NCBI GenBank assembly: GCA_964637835.1
Contig: CAZWYF010000006.1
Span: forward strand, 62,001-126,000
Origin: Glo-17 sp964637835
GTDB lineage: Bacteria > Krumholzibacteriota > Krumholzibacteriia > LZORAL124-64-63
DNA: 64,000 bases
Direction of reading: 5' to 3'
In this document: positions 26,104-36,080 of the stretch, in pieces
Layout of the letters: each line of letters begins with the position of its first letter
Position numbering within the stretch: position 1 is the first letter of the stretch
Made by a program: the position numbers and the translations under genes
The notes under the pieces: model-generated
What the model was told of the DNA's origin: nothing
The model's input: only the letters and a program-made list of their open reading frames with translations
The model's database searches: none

Positions 26104-29100
26104 CGCCCTGGTACTCGTCGATCCGGCGGCGGATCTCCGTCTGCAAGAGGAGGTGATTGGTGATCTGGTACTCGATGAGGATGTCGCGGTCGTTCTGGTT
26201 GAGGCCCTGAGCGTACTTGATGTAGAGGTCGGTGCCCACGTACTTCCCCACGCCGATGAGCGGCTCGAGACCCGTGTTGCCGGCCTCCTGGCGGCGGATC
26301 TGGTCGATCTCGATGGTGTCGAAGAGGTCGATCTCGCGGGCGATCTCGCTCTCCAGGATGTTCAGGCCGGCGCCGATGGAGGCCGTGGCCAGGGCGCCCT
26401 GATCGCCCTGCTCGTCCGGATACGGGGAGAGACCGAGCAGCATGCGCTCGATGGCCTCGCGCGGGTAGCCGCTCTCGCTGCTGTAGCTGATCTGCATGGC
26501 GCTGGCCGGGCCGGTGGCATGGACGGTGATCCGCTCGACCACGCTGCTGCTGGATGCCGGGTTGCGCAGGCGGACGCGGGTCTCGGCGTCGATGTCGACC
26601 CATGGCACCACGCCCACGGCCTGGCTGAAGTCCAGGCGACCGTCACGGACCACGAAGGTGTTGTGGAACACCGGCAGCCGGCCGGTGTCGATGTCCATGC
26701 CGCCGCGGAACGTCAGGCCGCCCTCGTCGCGGATCAGGTTCACGTCGCCGGAGAGGTAGAGGTCCATGGTGTTGTTGACGATGCGCGCCGAGCGCGGCGG
26801 GCCGGTGACGCGCACGTTCGCCAGCCAGTCCGGCGCCACCGTTCCCAGGGTGGGGTCCAGCGCCCCGGTCCCCGGATCGGAGAAGTTGCCGGTGTAGCGG
26901 CCGCGGATCAGGGTGACGTCGCCGCTGAACCGGGGCACCAGGGTGGAATCCGGACCCACCGGCACGCCGGTCAGGCGGCCGTTGTCGGTCCGCACGAGGG
27001 CGCGCAGGTCGGGGATGGAGGCGATCAGGAAGCGGTCGGCCCGGAAGGTGATGTCCCAGGTGGCCAGCTCCAGGCCGGTGAAGGTGACGGTGCCGGCGCC
27101 GGCGAACGTGCCGCGCAGACCCTCGCGACCGCGGATCTCCTGGATGATGAGCAGGTCGTCGCGGAAGACGCCCACCGCCTCGCAGTCGCGGTAGATCTCC
27201 TCGTTGCCGCGCAGCACGAACCCCACGTCCGACAGCCGCACCGAACCCTGGTAGCGCGGCCGGCTGAGCGGGCCGGAGATCAGCAGTTCGCCCTCGCCCC
27301 GGCCCTCGATGCGGGTGAAGGCGTCGGTGGCGTGGAGCAGCGGCGCGAGGTCGCTGCCCTCGGGAATGGCCAGGCGGGCGTAGAACGGCCCGTCCGGCGG
27401 CGAGACCGGCTCGCTCAGGAGGTCGAACTGCAGGGGGATCTCCAGACGGCCCTCGAGGCGCAGCTGGTCCTGGTTGCCCCGCAGCTCACCCAGCGCGAGC
27501 TGGCCGGCGTCGGCACGGACCCGGCCCTCCAGGCGGTCCAGGTGCAGCCAGTGGAAGTGGAAGGGCGCGCTGTCCAGCCGGCCGGTGATCAGGGGCTCGG
27601 CGGTGGTGCCGCTCAGGTTCAGATCGCCCTCGACGCGCCCGGCCAGGGCCTCGAGCCCCTCGATGGCGAACTGGTCGAGGAAGGCCCAGTCGCCGCCGCG
27701 GACGGCCACGTCCAGATCCAGGGTGGCCCGTGGCCAGAAGCTCGCGGGATCCTCCGCGTCGCTGGCGATGGTGCCGGTGGCGGCGGCCCGACCCCACTCG
27801 CTGCCGAGGTCCAGGGTGTCGATGGTCACCACGCCGCCGCGCAATTCAGCATCGACGGCCAGCGAATCCACCCGCGCCAGGGGGAAGGTGGCGCCGCGCA
27901 GCGAACCGCGGACACCCACGCGGGGATCGGAGGCGGTGCCGCCCAGATCGATCACCGCGGTGGCCCGGCCGCCGGTCTGCAGTCGCTGCCGTAGCAGCGG
28001 GTCGAGCAGGTTGAGGTCGAAGTCGTCCACCTCGACGTGGCCGTCGAGGCGGTCGTCCGCGCGCGCATAGTCCACGGTCGCCTCCAGGCTGCCGCGATCG
28101 GAGGCCAGCCGCAGGTGCGGCAGCCGGACCAGCCCCGGGCCCACCGTGGCGGCCACCGCGGCGTCGGTGCGCCAGGCGCCGCCGGCGAACTCCAGGCGGG
28201 CGCGATCGATCTGCAGCGTGGCCTGGTCGCCGGTGAAGTCCGCCCGGCCGTGCAGCGTGGTCACCGTGTCGCCGCGCACCGTGCGGAAGGAATCCACCGC
28301 GACGCTGGCGGCATCGCCGCGCAGCCAGAGCAGGTAGTCGCCCAGGGGCACGCCCCCGGCCGTGAAGCCGGCGCCGCCGAGCGCCGCACTCAGCTGCCAG
28401 TCCTCGCCCAGGACCCGCTCGCCGACCAGCGTGGCCTGGCTGGCGGCGGCGGTCACCGATCCGAGGCCGAACCGTTGCAGCTCCAGCGATCCGGCCACCC
28501 CGAGCTGCTCGATGGGACCGCCGACGGCGACCTGGCCGGCGGCCGCACCGGTCAGCGCGGGCCACTCCCACTCCGCCGGCAGATCCCCCAGGTCTCCCAC
28601 CTCCAGGGCGAGGTCGCCGTCGAAGACCTCGTCGGCGTCGGCGCCGCCGGTGAGCTGCGCGTGGAGGCTGCGGTGCCAGAGCTCGACGTGGCGCAGCTGC
28701 AGCGAATCGGGCGTGGCGCGCACGTGGACCCGGCTGGAGTCGAAGGGCATGATCTCGATGCGGCCGTCGCGGAGCCAGGCCTCGACGGTGGTCACCTCGT
28801 CCACCGCCGTGTGCACGATCCGCAGGCGGCCATGGCCGTCGGTGAGGGGCAGATCGGCGGGATCCTGGTCCGGGATCAGGCCGGTCTGGAGATCCAGATC
28901 CCGCCCCTCGCCCGCGATGGTGATCACCTCGCCGGCCGGGACGCGGCCGTCCACCTGCAGGGTACCCTCGAACCAGGCGCCACCGATGCCGCCGCGGACG
29001 CGCGGGAAGTCCGCCACGTCGTCGACCACGGCGCCGCCGAGTTCCACGTCCTGGAGGTCCCAGTGCTCGAAGCGGCCGGTGAACCGCCCACCGAACCAGA

Positions 29101-29932
29101 CGGTGTCCCCGCGGGCGGCGATCTCGCATTCGATGGCGCCCCGGGCCGCGAAGTCGAGCCCGAGGCCCGCCAGCTCGTTGACCTCGAACACGGAGAGCCC
29201 CTCGCCGGCGGCGCGCAGGAAGAGGTCGTCCTCGGCATAGTGGCCGGACACGCGGGCGCGGCCCTGATTCCAGAGGGCGGACATCTCCTCGATGCGCAGC
29301 GTGTCCTCCGCCACGGAGACCGCGCCGTAGACCTGCGCGAAGCGGGCGCTGCGGGTCTCCCAGTCCAGGGCGGCGTGCCGGGTGACCACCCGCGCCGTCC
29401 GATCGGCCGCCCGCAGATCGCCCCGCCAGCTCAGGCCGGTGATGCGCTCCTGGAGCTTGCCGTCGTGGCCAGAGATCTCGATGCGGGCGCCGCTGACCGA
29501 GGCCGCATCGACCACCAGGCGCGGTGCGGTCTCGCTGATCCAGCCCGCGTCCGCGTCGTCGTCGGCAGGAGGATCCTGGTTGTGGTAGATCTCCACACCC
29601 CGCGCCGCCAGGCGGCGCAGGCGCACGGTGCGGCCGATCACCTCGCGGAGCCGGAAGTCCAGCTCCAGGGTATCGACGGCCACCAGCGTCAGGCCGCCCC
29701 GCTCGCCGGGCAGGGTGAGGGTGACGTCGCGCAGGTCCACGCCCGCGAACGGGCGCACGTCGTAGGCGCCCACGCGCAGGGTGCCGTCCACGCTGGCGGC
29801 GAGGTGCCGGTTGACCAGCCGCGTGGCGAAGGGAGCCAGCAGCTCCGGATTGAGCAGCAGCGCCACCGCGCCGCCCCCCAGCAGGAGGGCGGCCACGAGG
29901 ACGGGCCAGCGGATGCGGCGGCGGCGAACCAT
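26060..29932 (-). CDS. tamB: TamB-like translocation and assembly module protein
   Basis: A 1,290-residue periplasm-spanning protein. Residues 1-30 form a signal anchor (RRRRIRWPVLVAALLLGGG). A long beta-rich repeat region follows, then the conserved TamB/DUF490 C-terminus (FHNTFVVRDGRLDFSQ, RNPASSSSVVERITVHATGP, ending in aromatic YRFEY). In well-studied bacteria TamB works with TamA, and AsmA-like relatives move phospholipid to the outer membrane. The start at 29932 lies two bases after the tamA stop, and longer in-frame readings run back into tamA, so they are rejected. This TamA-TamB order is the usual one. Confidence 0.92.
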   Translation of the reverse strand: MVRRRRIRWPVLVAALLLGGGAVALLLNPELLAPFATRLVNRHLAASVDGTLRVGAYDVRPFAGVDLRDVTLTLPGERGGLTLVAVDTLELDFRLREVIGRTVRLRRLAARGVEIYHNQDPPADDDADAGWISETAPRLVVDAASVSGARIEISGHDGKLQERITGLSWRGDLRAADRTARVVTRHAALDWETRSARFAQVYGAVSVAEDTLRIEEMSALWNQGRARVSGHYAEDDLFLRAAGEGLSVFEVNELAGLGLDFAARGAIECEIAARGDTVWFGGRFTGRFEHWDLQDVELGGAVVDDVADFPRVRGGIGGAWFEGTLQVDGRVPAGEVITIAGEGRDLDLQTGLIPDQDPADLPLTDGHGRLRIVHTAVDEVTTVEAWLRDGRIEIMPFDSSRVHVRATPDSLQLRHVELWHRSLHAQLTGGADADEVFDGDLALEVGDLGDLPAEWEWPALTGAAAGQVAVGGPIEQLGVAGSLELQRFGLGSVTAAASQATLVGERVLGEDWQLSAALGGAGFTAGGVPLGDYLLWLRGDAASVAVDSFRTVRGDTVTTLHGRADFTGDQATLQIDRARLEFAGGAWRTDAAVAATVGPGLVRLPHLRLASDRGSLEATVDYARADDRLDGHVEVDDFDLNLLDPLLRQRLQTGGRATAVIDLGGTASDPRVGVRGSLRGATFPLARVDSLAVDAELRGGVVTIDTLDLGSEWGRAAATGTIASDAEDPASFWPRATLDLDVAVRGGDWAFLDQFAIEGLEALAGRVEGDLNLSGTTAEPLITGRLDSAPFHFHWLHLDRLEGRVRADAGQLALGELRGNQDQLRLEGRLEIPLQFDLLSEPVSPPDGPFYARLAIPEGSDLAPLLHATDAFTRIEGRGEGELLISGPLSRPRYQGSVRLSDVGFVLRGNEEIYRDCEAVGVFRDDLLIIQEIRGREGLRGTFAGAGTVTFTGLELATWDITFRADRFLIASIPDLRALVRTDNGRLTGVPVGPDSTLVPRFSGDVTLIRGRYTGNFSDPGTGALDPTLGTVAPDWLANVRVTGPPRSARIVNNTMDLYLSGDVNLIRDEGGLTFRGGMDIDTGRLPVFHNTFVVRDGRLDFSQAVGVVPWVDIDAETRVRLRNPASSSSVVERITVHATGPASAMQISYSSESGYPREAIERMLLGLSPYPDEQGDQGALATASIGAGLNILESEIAREIDLFDTIEIDQIRRQEAGNTGLEPLIGVGKYVGTDLYIKYAQGLNQNDRDILIEYQITNHLLLQTEIRRRIDEYQGDATYNLDLKYRFEY

Positions 29933-29934
29933 GG

Positions 29935-32085
29935 TCAGAAGACGTGTCCCAGCGAGAAGTGCGTCCGCCACGCGTCGTCGGTGACGGTCTGGTCGAGGCT
30001 CTGGTAGCGGGCCCGCTTCAGGGGGAAACCCACGTCGAGCCGGAAAGGTCCGAACGGCGTGTCCAGGCGCAGGCCGGTGCCCACGCTGTAACGATAATCC
30101 CAGATCCTGGTGCTGGTGGGATCTTCCGGATCCCCGGCGTAGGACCGCAACCGGAAGGCGCGCCACCGGATCTGATCGAGGTCCTCCCAGACGTTGCCGC
30201 CATCGAGGAACAGGACGCTGCTGAGGTTCCAGCGCGAGAGCAGCGGCAGCGGGAAGCGCCACTCCAGGTTGGAGATCAGCTGGTAGTTGCCGCCCCGGGC
30301 GGGGTCGTCCGGCAGGGGGACGTCCGAACCCCAGCCGATCTCCGCCTGCTCGGCGGGGTCGGTGATCTGCGGGCCCAGGCTGTTGTCCCGGTAGCCGCGG
30401 ACGCTGTAGGAGCCGCCGGCGAAGAAGCGGTCGTCGTAGGGGACGCCGTCGGCGCCCAGCTCGCGCGACTGGCCATAGGGACGGACCGCACCCACGCGCA
30501 GGCGCAGGGCCAGGGTGCCGCCCAGCAGCGGATGGTAGCGCTGCACGGCGCCGCTCCACCTCAGGAAGCTGTTGTCGCCGCCCATGAGGCCGCCCGCCAG
30601 CTCGACCTGGCTGTTGAAGTAGTGACCGCGCTGGGGATTGAAGACGTCGTCGCGGCCCTCGTAGAAGAGGGAGTGGATGAGCGAGCGGGTCTGCGCGCTG
30701 GTGACGCCCGCGCGCTCGAAGTCCTCGCGCAGGCCCGCCGGGGCCAGGGGATGCACCTCGGGATCCACCACGCGCAGGCGGAAATCGAGGCGGTTGGTCC
30801 AGTGCAGATCGTCCTGGCGCTCGGTGCCCACCAGGAAGCCCAGGGTGTTCTGGATCAGGCCGGACTCGCCGCGGGTCTCGCGCTTGCCGAAGACGTTGAT
30901 GTCCAGCGGATAGTCGCGGCCGAGCAGATGCGGGTTGGTGTAGAGCACGTCGGCGCGGTAGTTGAGATCGCCGTCGGCGAAGGCCCGCGAGTCGCCGATG
31001 ATCTCCTCCACGTTCCAGTAGCCGCGTAGCCGCAGCTGCAGGCGCCGGCCGCTGCCCCGGAGGTTGTTGTGGCCCCAGGCCACCTGGGCGCGGATGCGCT
31101 CGCGGCTGCCGAAGCCCACGCCCAGCTCGTAGAAGGCGGGCTTGCGCTCGGTGACGCGCACGTGCAGCTCCGCCGTGCTGGCGGCCGTGTCCCAGGCGGC
31201 GGCGGTCAGGCTCACGTCGCGGAACAGCGCCGTCTGCAGGAGGCGGCGCCGCGACAGCTCCACCTCGTTCCAGAGGAATTCCTCGCCGGGTTCGAGGCGG
31301 ATCTCGCGGGCGATCAGGTCGCGCCGCGTGGACGTGTTGCCCTCGATGCGCACCGCCGCCACGGTGTAACGCGTCCCGGGGGTCACCTGGTAGGCGATCA
31401 CCGCCGAGCGCCGGTCCGGCTCCACGGTCTCGGCGATGCGCAGGCCGGGGACGATCTCCACCTGCAGGTATCCCCGCTCCCAGTAGAGGCGGCGCATGCG
31501 GAAGATCTCACCGCCCAGGCTGTTGAGAGCGGCGGGGGCGGGGTCGCCCTCGGTGAGCGTCAGCGCGCGCCGCAGGTCACGGACGGGCAGCGGGCCGGCG
31601 CCGCGGATCTCCACCTGGTCGATGAAGGTGCGGGGCCCCTCCTGGACCGAGAGGTAGAGGATGTCGCCCAGCTCGGGCTCCGTGCGGACCGAGTCGAGGC
31701 GCACGGCCACGTCGTGGAAGCCTCGTTGACGATACCACCCACGGAGCTGGCGGAGCTGGGTGTCGATGAGGTCGGGCCGGTAGCGGGGGATGGCCAGCGG
31801 GTGGCGCCAGCTGCGACCGTCCAGGCGCAGGACGCGGGCCAGGTCGCCGTCGTCGAAGGTCTCGTTGCCGCGGATCTCGATGCGGGCGAGGCGGGTCTGC
31901 TCGAGGCCGTAATCCAGCTCGTCGTCGGCCACGGCGAGGCCGGCCGCGAGCGACAGGCTCGCCACCAGAACGCCCACCAGCGAACGGGCCGACGACCACG
32001 CCGCCGGCCGCGCCCGATCCCGGCGGCCCGACGCTCGTCGTCCTTGCTCGTTCGCCGCTCGTGCCAATTTTCCGTTGCCGCTCAC
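29935..32085 (-). CDS. tamA: TamA/BamA-family Omp85 outer-membrane protein
   Basis: A 716-residue Omp85 protein: signal segment (about 34-52), then three POTRA-like domains (RIEIRGNETFDDGD; DQVEIRGAGPLPV; AVRIEGNTSTRRD). Three POTRAs fits TamA better than the usual five of BamA. A 16-strand-type barrel follows with the SVRGYRDN motif and a C-terminal THFSLGHVF. It is expected to help insert barrels or autotransporters, or to act with TamB in lipid transport. The GTG at 32085 has a weak ribosome site; a TTG a few codons later is an alternative. It heads a three-gene operon and diverges from a lipoprotein gene 39 bases away. Confidence 0.9.
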   Translation of the reverse strand: MSGNGKLARAANEQGRRASGRRDRARPAAWSSARSLVGVLVASLSLAAGLAVADDELDYGLEQTRLARIEIRGNETFDDGDLARVLRLDGRSWRHPLAIPRYRPDLIDTQLRQLRGWYRQRGFHDVAVRLDSVRTEPELGDILYLSVQEGPRTFIDQVEIRGAGPLPVRDLRRALTLTEGDPAPAALNSLGGEIFRMRRLYWERGYLQVEIVPGLRIAETVEPDRRSAVIAYQVTPGTRYTVAAVRIEGNTSTRRDLIAREIRLEPGEEFLWNEVELSRRRLLQTALFRDVSLTAAAWDTAASTAELHVRVTERKPAFYELGVGFGSRERIRAQVAWGHNNLRGSGRRLQLRLRGYWNVEEIIGDSRAFADGDLNYRADVLYTNPHLLGRDYPLDINVFGKRETRGESGLIQNTLGFLVGTERQDDLHWTNRLDFRLRVVDPEVHPLAPAGLREDFERAGVTSAQTRSLIHSLFYEGRDDVFNPQRGHYFNSQVELAGGLMGGDNSFLRWSGAVQRYHPLLGGTLALRLRVGAVRPYGQSRELGADGVPYDDRFFAGGSYSVRGYRDNSLGPQITDPAEQAEIGWGSDVPLPDDPARGGNYQLISNLEWRFPLPLLSRWNLSSVLFLDGGNVWEDLDQIRWRAFRLRSYAGDPEDPTSTRIWDYRYSVGTGLRLDTPFGPFRLDVGFPLKRARYQSLDQTVTDDAWRTHFSLGHVF

Positions 32086-32124
32086 CGCTGGGGTCTGTAC
32101 CTATGCCCTCAGGAGGCCAACCCG

Positions 32125-32532
32125 ATGCCCATGCGCCCGATCCCGACCGCCGTCCTGCTCGCCATGCTGCTCGCCATCCTGACGCTCCTGCTCGCCGCCG
32201 GCTGCGCTCGCGAGCGTGGGCCGCTGCAGGTGGAGGACCTCACGAAGGCCGAGCGCCGCTTCGTCACCCGCTACCTGGTGCTCGAGCGCGCCCGGGCGGT
32301 GGCGCTGGCGGACCCGGCCACCGGCGCGGGGCTCCTCGACTCGTTGCGGGCCGCGTGGGGCGATTCGGCGGCCGCCGTCGCCCGCGACGACATGCCCACC
32401 CGACCGGCTCGCGCCGCCGCCGTGCAGGACCTGCTGCAGCGGTTGCTCGCGGCCGAGTCGGACTCCCTGGTGCACGCCCCGCGACCGGACCGCCTGGACG
32501 CGCCGCTGCCCGTGCCGGCGCCGTCTTCCTGA
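32125..32532 (+). CDS. Small lipoprotein of unknown function
   Basis: A 135-residue protein with a type-II signal peptide: MPMRPIPTAVLLAMLLAILTLLLAAGC, with the lipobox LAAGC. The mature part is charged and helical (EDLTKAERRFVTRYLVLERARAVALAD), followed by a Pro-rich tail. No family recognised. A very good AGGAGG ribosome site (32111-32116) sits 8 bases before the ATG. It stands alone on the plus strand, between divergent tamA and convergent rseP. Confidence 0.85.
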   Translation: MPMRPIPTAVLLAMLLAILTLLLAAGCARERGPLQVEDLTKAERRFVTRYLVLERARAVALADPATGAGLLDSLRAAWGDSAAAVARDDMPTRPARAAAVQDLLQRLLAAESDSLVHAPRPDRLDAPLPVPAPSS

Positions 32533-32578
32533 TCCACCGCCCTGGACGCCCATCCCGACGCCCATGCCGGCGGGCGCC

Positions 32579-33994
32579 TCAGCTGGTGAAGGCCCGGACC
32601 CCATCCTGCACCAGGACCACCGTCATGAACAGCAGCAGGATGATCAGCCCCACCTGGGTGGCGATGCCCTGGATGCGCTCGTCCACCGGCTTGCCGCGCA
32701 GGACCTCGAACACGAGGAACAGGACGTGGCCGCCGTCGAGGACGGGGATGGGCAGCATGTTCAGCAGGAAGAGGTTCACCGAGAAGAAGGCGATGAAGAA
32801 CAGTAGCTTGTCGAAGCCCCAGCGTGCCATCTCGCCGGCCACCTGGGCGATGCGGATGGGACCGCCCACCGATTCGAGGCCCATGCGCTCGCGCACCCAG
32901 CGCCACAGCTCGCGCGCGGTCTGGCTGGTGGTGAACCAGGTCTGCTGATGGCCGAGCACCAGGGCCTCGCCCAGGTTCAGCGACCGGCTGGTGGCGAACT
33001 TCTCGTAGTGGATGCGGCCGACGGTGGAATCGGGCAGGATCTCGTAGGCCTCCGGGGTCACCATGCCGGTCAGCCGCTGGCCGTCGCGTTCCCAGGCGAT
33101 GGCCAGGGGAGTGTCCGCGGAACGCTCGATGATCTCCAGCACCTGCCGGTGCGAGCGCACCTCCTGGTCGCCCAGGGCCACGATCCGATCGCCACGCTGC
33201 AGGCCGAGCTGGGCGGCCGGGCCGCTGCGCTGGACGCGGCCCACCAGGTTGTCATGGGGATCGGCCCCCAGCTCCCAGCGGCCGCTGGCCGGCGATCTCT
33301 CCAGCTGCACCTGCAGGTTGCGCTCCTGCCCGCCCCGCGCCACGGTCACCGTCACCGGACCGGCGGCCTCCGACCCCGCGGCCAGCCCGGCCGCCTCGCC
33401 CACGCGGTCGAGCATGGCGAACCAGTCGTCCACCGGCTCGCCCTCCACGGCGAGCACCACGTCGCCAGGCTGCAGGCCGGCCGCCGCGGCCGGCGTGTTC
33501 GGCCCGACGGCGCCGATCTCGGTGACCGGATTGAGGGGCATGCCCTGGTGCAGGAAGAGCGCGGTGTAGATGATGTAGGCCAGCACCAGGTTGAACAGCG
33601 GGCCGGCGATGAACACCAGCAGCCGCTGCCAGGCGGGCTTGTTGAGGAACTGGCGCTCGGGGGGGATGTCGGCGTCGGCATCGGCGCGCTCCTGGTTGCC
33701 GGCCTCCGTCCCCAGGGGATACTTGCGCTGCTCCAGGGTGCCGGTGTCCTGGATCTCCTCCATCATGCCCTCGCCGGCCATCTTCACGTAACCGCCGAAG
33801 GGGATGAGCGACAGGGCGTACTCGGTCTCGCCGAAGCGCCGGGCCAGGACCTTGGGCCCCATGCCCACGGAGAAGGTCTTGACGTAGACGCCGAAGATCT
33901 TGCAGACGAGGAAATGCCCCAGCTCGTGGACGATGACCACCAGGCCCAGGGTGAAGATGCTCGCCAGGATCGTGATGAGCAGGTCGCCGTTCAA
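32579..33994 (-). CDS. rseP: Site-2 protease RseP, M50 family
   Basis: A 471-residue intramembrane zinc protease that cuts anti-sigma factors and leftover signal peptides. HELGH near residue 24 in the first membrane helix, two central PDZ domains (AAAGLQPGDVVLAVEG; QLGLQRGDRIVALGD) and the late LNMLPIPVLDGGH motif are complete. The start is a TTG that overlaps the dxr stop; AGGTG lies upstream. It is the last gene of the rplM-to-rseP operon, a common arrangement. Confidence 0.95.
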   Translation of the reverse strand: MNGDLLITILASIFTLGLVVIVHELGHFLVCKIFGVYVKTFSVGMGPKVLARRFGETEYALSLIPFGGYVKMAGEGMMEEIQDTGTLEQRKYPLGTEAGNQERADADADIPPERQFLNKPAWQRLLVFIAGPLFNLVLAYIIYTALFLHQGMPLNPVTEIGAVGPNTPAAAAGLQPGDVVLAVEGEPVDDWFAMLDRVGEAAGLAAGSEAAGPVTVTVARGGQERNLQVQLERSPASGRWELGADPHDNLVGRVQRSGPAAQLGLQRGDRIVALGDQEVRSHRQVLEIIERSADTPLAIAWERDGQRLTGMVTPEAYEILPDSTVGRIHYEKFATSRSLNLGEALVLGHQQTWFTTSQTARELWRWVRERMGLESVGGPIRIAQVAGEMARWGFDKLLFFIAFFSVNLFLLNMLPIPVLDGGHVLFLVFEVLRGKPVDERIQGIATQVGLIILLLFMTVVLVQDGVRAFTS

Positions 33995-35220
33995 TGGTCA
34001 CCTCGGGTGCGAGTGATGCCGCCAGGGCGGTCGAGGATCTCGGAGGCCAGCCGCCGCGCCTCGCGGTCGGCCAGCAGTGCGGTCTGCAGATCGGACAGCG
34101 GCGCCGCCGGGCGCCGCGCCAGGACCGCCGCGATCAGGTCGGCAATCTCGACATACCGGAGTCGCCCCGCCAGCAGGGCGGCCACGGCCACCTCGTTGGC
34201 CGCGTTGAGGGTCACGGGAGCCGTGCCGCCGGCCTCGCCCGCCTCGCGGGCCAGCCGCAGGCAGGGGAAGCGCACGGTGTCCGGTGCCTCGAACTGCAGG
34301 GAGCCGATCGCCAGCAGATCGAGGCGCTCGCCGGGCAGGGGCCAGCGCTGCTCCCCGGTGATGGCGTAGAGTAAAGGCAGCCGCATGTCCGGAGTTCCCA
34401 GCTGCGCCAGGACCGCACCGTCGCGCAGCTCCACCAGCGAGTGCACCCAGGACCCGGGATGGACCACCACGTCGATCTGCGCGTAGGGCACGCCGAAGAG
34501 GACGTGGGCCTCGATCACCTCCAGGCCCTTGTTCATGAGCGTGGCGGAGTCCACGGTGATCTTCGGTCCCATGTCCCAGGTGGGGTGGTTCAGCACCTGC
34601 TCGCGGGTGACGTGCGCCAGCTCGGCCGCCGGCGTGGTGCGGAACGGCCCGCCCGAGGCGGTGAGGATGAGCCGGGCGAGGTCCTCCCGCGCGTGCCCGC
34701 GCAGGCCCTGGGCCAGGGCCGAGTGTTCCGAGTCCACCGGCAGCAGCTCCGCGCCGCTGGCGGCCACCGCCGCCTGCACCAGCGGTCCGCCCACCACCAG
34801 CGACTCCTTGTTGGCCAGGGCGATGCGCACCCCGCGGCCGGCGGCCGCCAGGGTGGGCGCCAGCCCCGCGGCCCCGACCACCCCGTTGACCACCACCGCG
34901 CCCGCCTCGGGCATGGCGGCCAGGGCGGCGGCATCGGCGTCGGGCAGGAGCCGGTCGCCGAAGACCCCGGCGCGGGCGGCGGCGTCGCGGGCGGCGGGAT
35001 GGCTCACGGTCACCAGCGGCGGGGGCCCGGGCAGGTCCGCGAGGGCGCGGGCGAGGTCTTCCCAGCGGCGGTGGACGGCCACCGAGGCGAGCTGCAGCCG
35101 GTCGGGGAAGTGCCGGACCAGGTCCAGGGTCTGCACACCGATGCTGCCGGTGGCGCCCAGGACGGCCAGGGAGAGCGGCTCGGGCAGCCGCCGGGGCGGA
35201 GCGAAGGGATAGAGCGCCAT
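33991..35220 (-). CDS. dxr: 1-deoxy-D-xylulose-5-phosphate reductoisomerase
   Basis: Second enzyme of the MEP isoprenoid pathway, making MEP with NADPH. The NADPH loop GATGSIG, NKESLVVGG, the metal-site PVDSEHSALAQ, the flexible-loop region SGGPFR, and the HPTWDMGPKITVDSATLMNKG and VHPGSWVHS signatures are all present. The ATG at 35220 shares one base with the cdsA stop (TGATG); a GTG one codon earlier is also possible. Isoprenoid precursors feed UppS, encoded two genes upstream. Confidence 0.96.
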   Translation of the reverse strand: MALYPFAPPRRLPEPLSLAVLGATGSIGVQTLDLVRHFPDRLQLASVAVHRRWEDLARALADLPGPPPLVTVSHPAARDAAARAGVFGDRLLPDADAAALAAMPEAGAVVVNGVVGAAGLAPTLAAAGRGVRIALANKESLVVGGPLVQAAVAASGAELLPVDSEHSALAQGLRGHAREDLARLILTASGGPFRTTPAAELAHVTREQVLNHPTWDMGPKITVDSATLMNKGLEVIEAHVLFGVPYAQIDVVVHPGSWVHSLVELRDGAVLAQLGTPDMRLPLLYAITGEQRWPLPGERLDLLAIGSLQFEAPDTVRFPCLRLAREAGEAGGTAPVTLNAANEVAVAALLAGRLRYVEIADLIAAVLARRPAAPLSDLQTALLADREARRLASEILDRPGGITRTRGDH

Positions 35221-36080
35221 CACAACCCCACGAAACGGAACCAGTAGTAGAGCATGGGCACGGTGAACAGGAGGGAGTCCACGCGGTCGAGGATGCCGCC
35301 GTGGCCGGGGATCAGCCGGGCGGAGTCCTTGAGCCCGGCGTCGCGCTTGAGCAGCGACTCGACCAGGTCGCCCAGCTGCCCGAGCACGGCGCTGGCCAGG
35401 CCCAGCAGCGCCCCGGCCAGGGGCGTGACCACCTCCAGGAAGGTGAGGGCGCCGAGCCAGCCGGCCAGGACGCCGCCAGCCACGCCGCCGATGGCTCCCG
35501 ACCAGGTCTTGCTGGGGCTGACGTGCGGGATGAGCTTGCGGCCGCCGATCAGGATGCCCACCACGTAGGCCGCCGTGTCGCAGGCCCAGATCATCAGCGC
35601 GGCGAAGAAGACCAGCTCCGCGCCGAGCGCGTCGTCCAGTCCGCGACTGGATGGCAGCTCGCGCAGCAGGACGAAGTGGCTGCCCAGCCAGCCCACGTAC
35701 ATCACCCCGAGGATGGTGACCGCGATGTTGGTCAGGGCCTCCTCCACGTGGGGCCGGAAGACCTCCCGGATCATGATCAGCACCAGGATGGCGGTGACGA
35801 TCAGGGTCAGCGCGGGCCCGCCGTGGAACACGTGCAGGGTCACCGCCACGGCCGCCGCGTAGCCCAGCAGGCGCGACGGGCGGAATCCCTTGGCCTGCAT
35901 GAAGTGGAAGAACTCGGTCAGGCCGAGCAGGATGATCAGGTCCACCAGGAGCAGGAAGAAGAGGCCGCCACGGTCGGTGATCACGTACAGGCAGGGCACG
36001 CCCACCAGGATGGCCACCAGCCTCGGCACGATGCCCGCCTGCAGGAACCGGCGCAGCAACGGCGGCCGCGCCCCGGTCAC
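35220..36080 (-). CDS. cdsA: Phosphatidate cytidylyltransferase
   Basis: Makes CDP-diacylglycerol from phosphatidate and CTP in the inner membrane. It is 286 residues, with about eight hydrophobic helices. The family signature is in SKTWSGAIGGVAGG and the C-terminal KRDAGLKDSARLIPGHGGILDRVDSL, which carries the conserved acidic residues. A GTG start overlaps the uppS stop by four bases (GTGA). Confidence 0.95.
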   Translation of the reverse strand: MTGARPPLLRRFLQAGIVPRLVAILVGVPCLYVITDRGGLFFLLLVDLIILLGLTEFFHFMQAKGFRPSRLLGYAAAVAVTLHVFHGGPALTLIVTAILVLIMIREVFRPHVEEALTNIAVTILGVMYVGWLGSHFVLLRELPSSRGLDDALGAELVFFAALMIWACDTAAYVVGILIGGRKLIPHVSPSKTWSGAIGGVAGGVLAGWLGALTFLEVVTPLAGALLGLASAVLGQLGDLVESLLKRDAGLKDSARLIPGHGGILDRVDSLLFTVPMLYYWFRFVGL

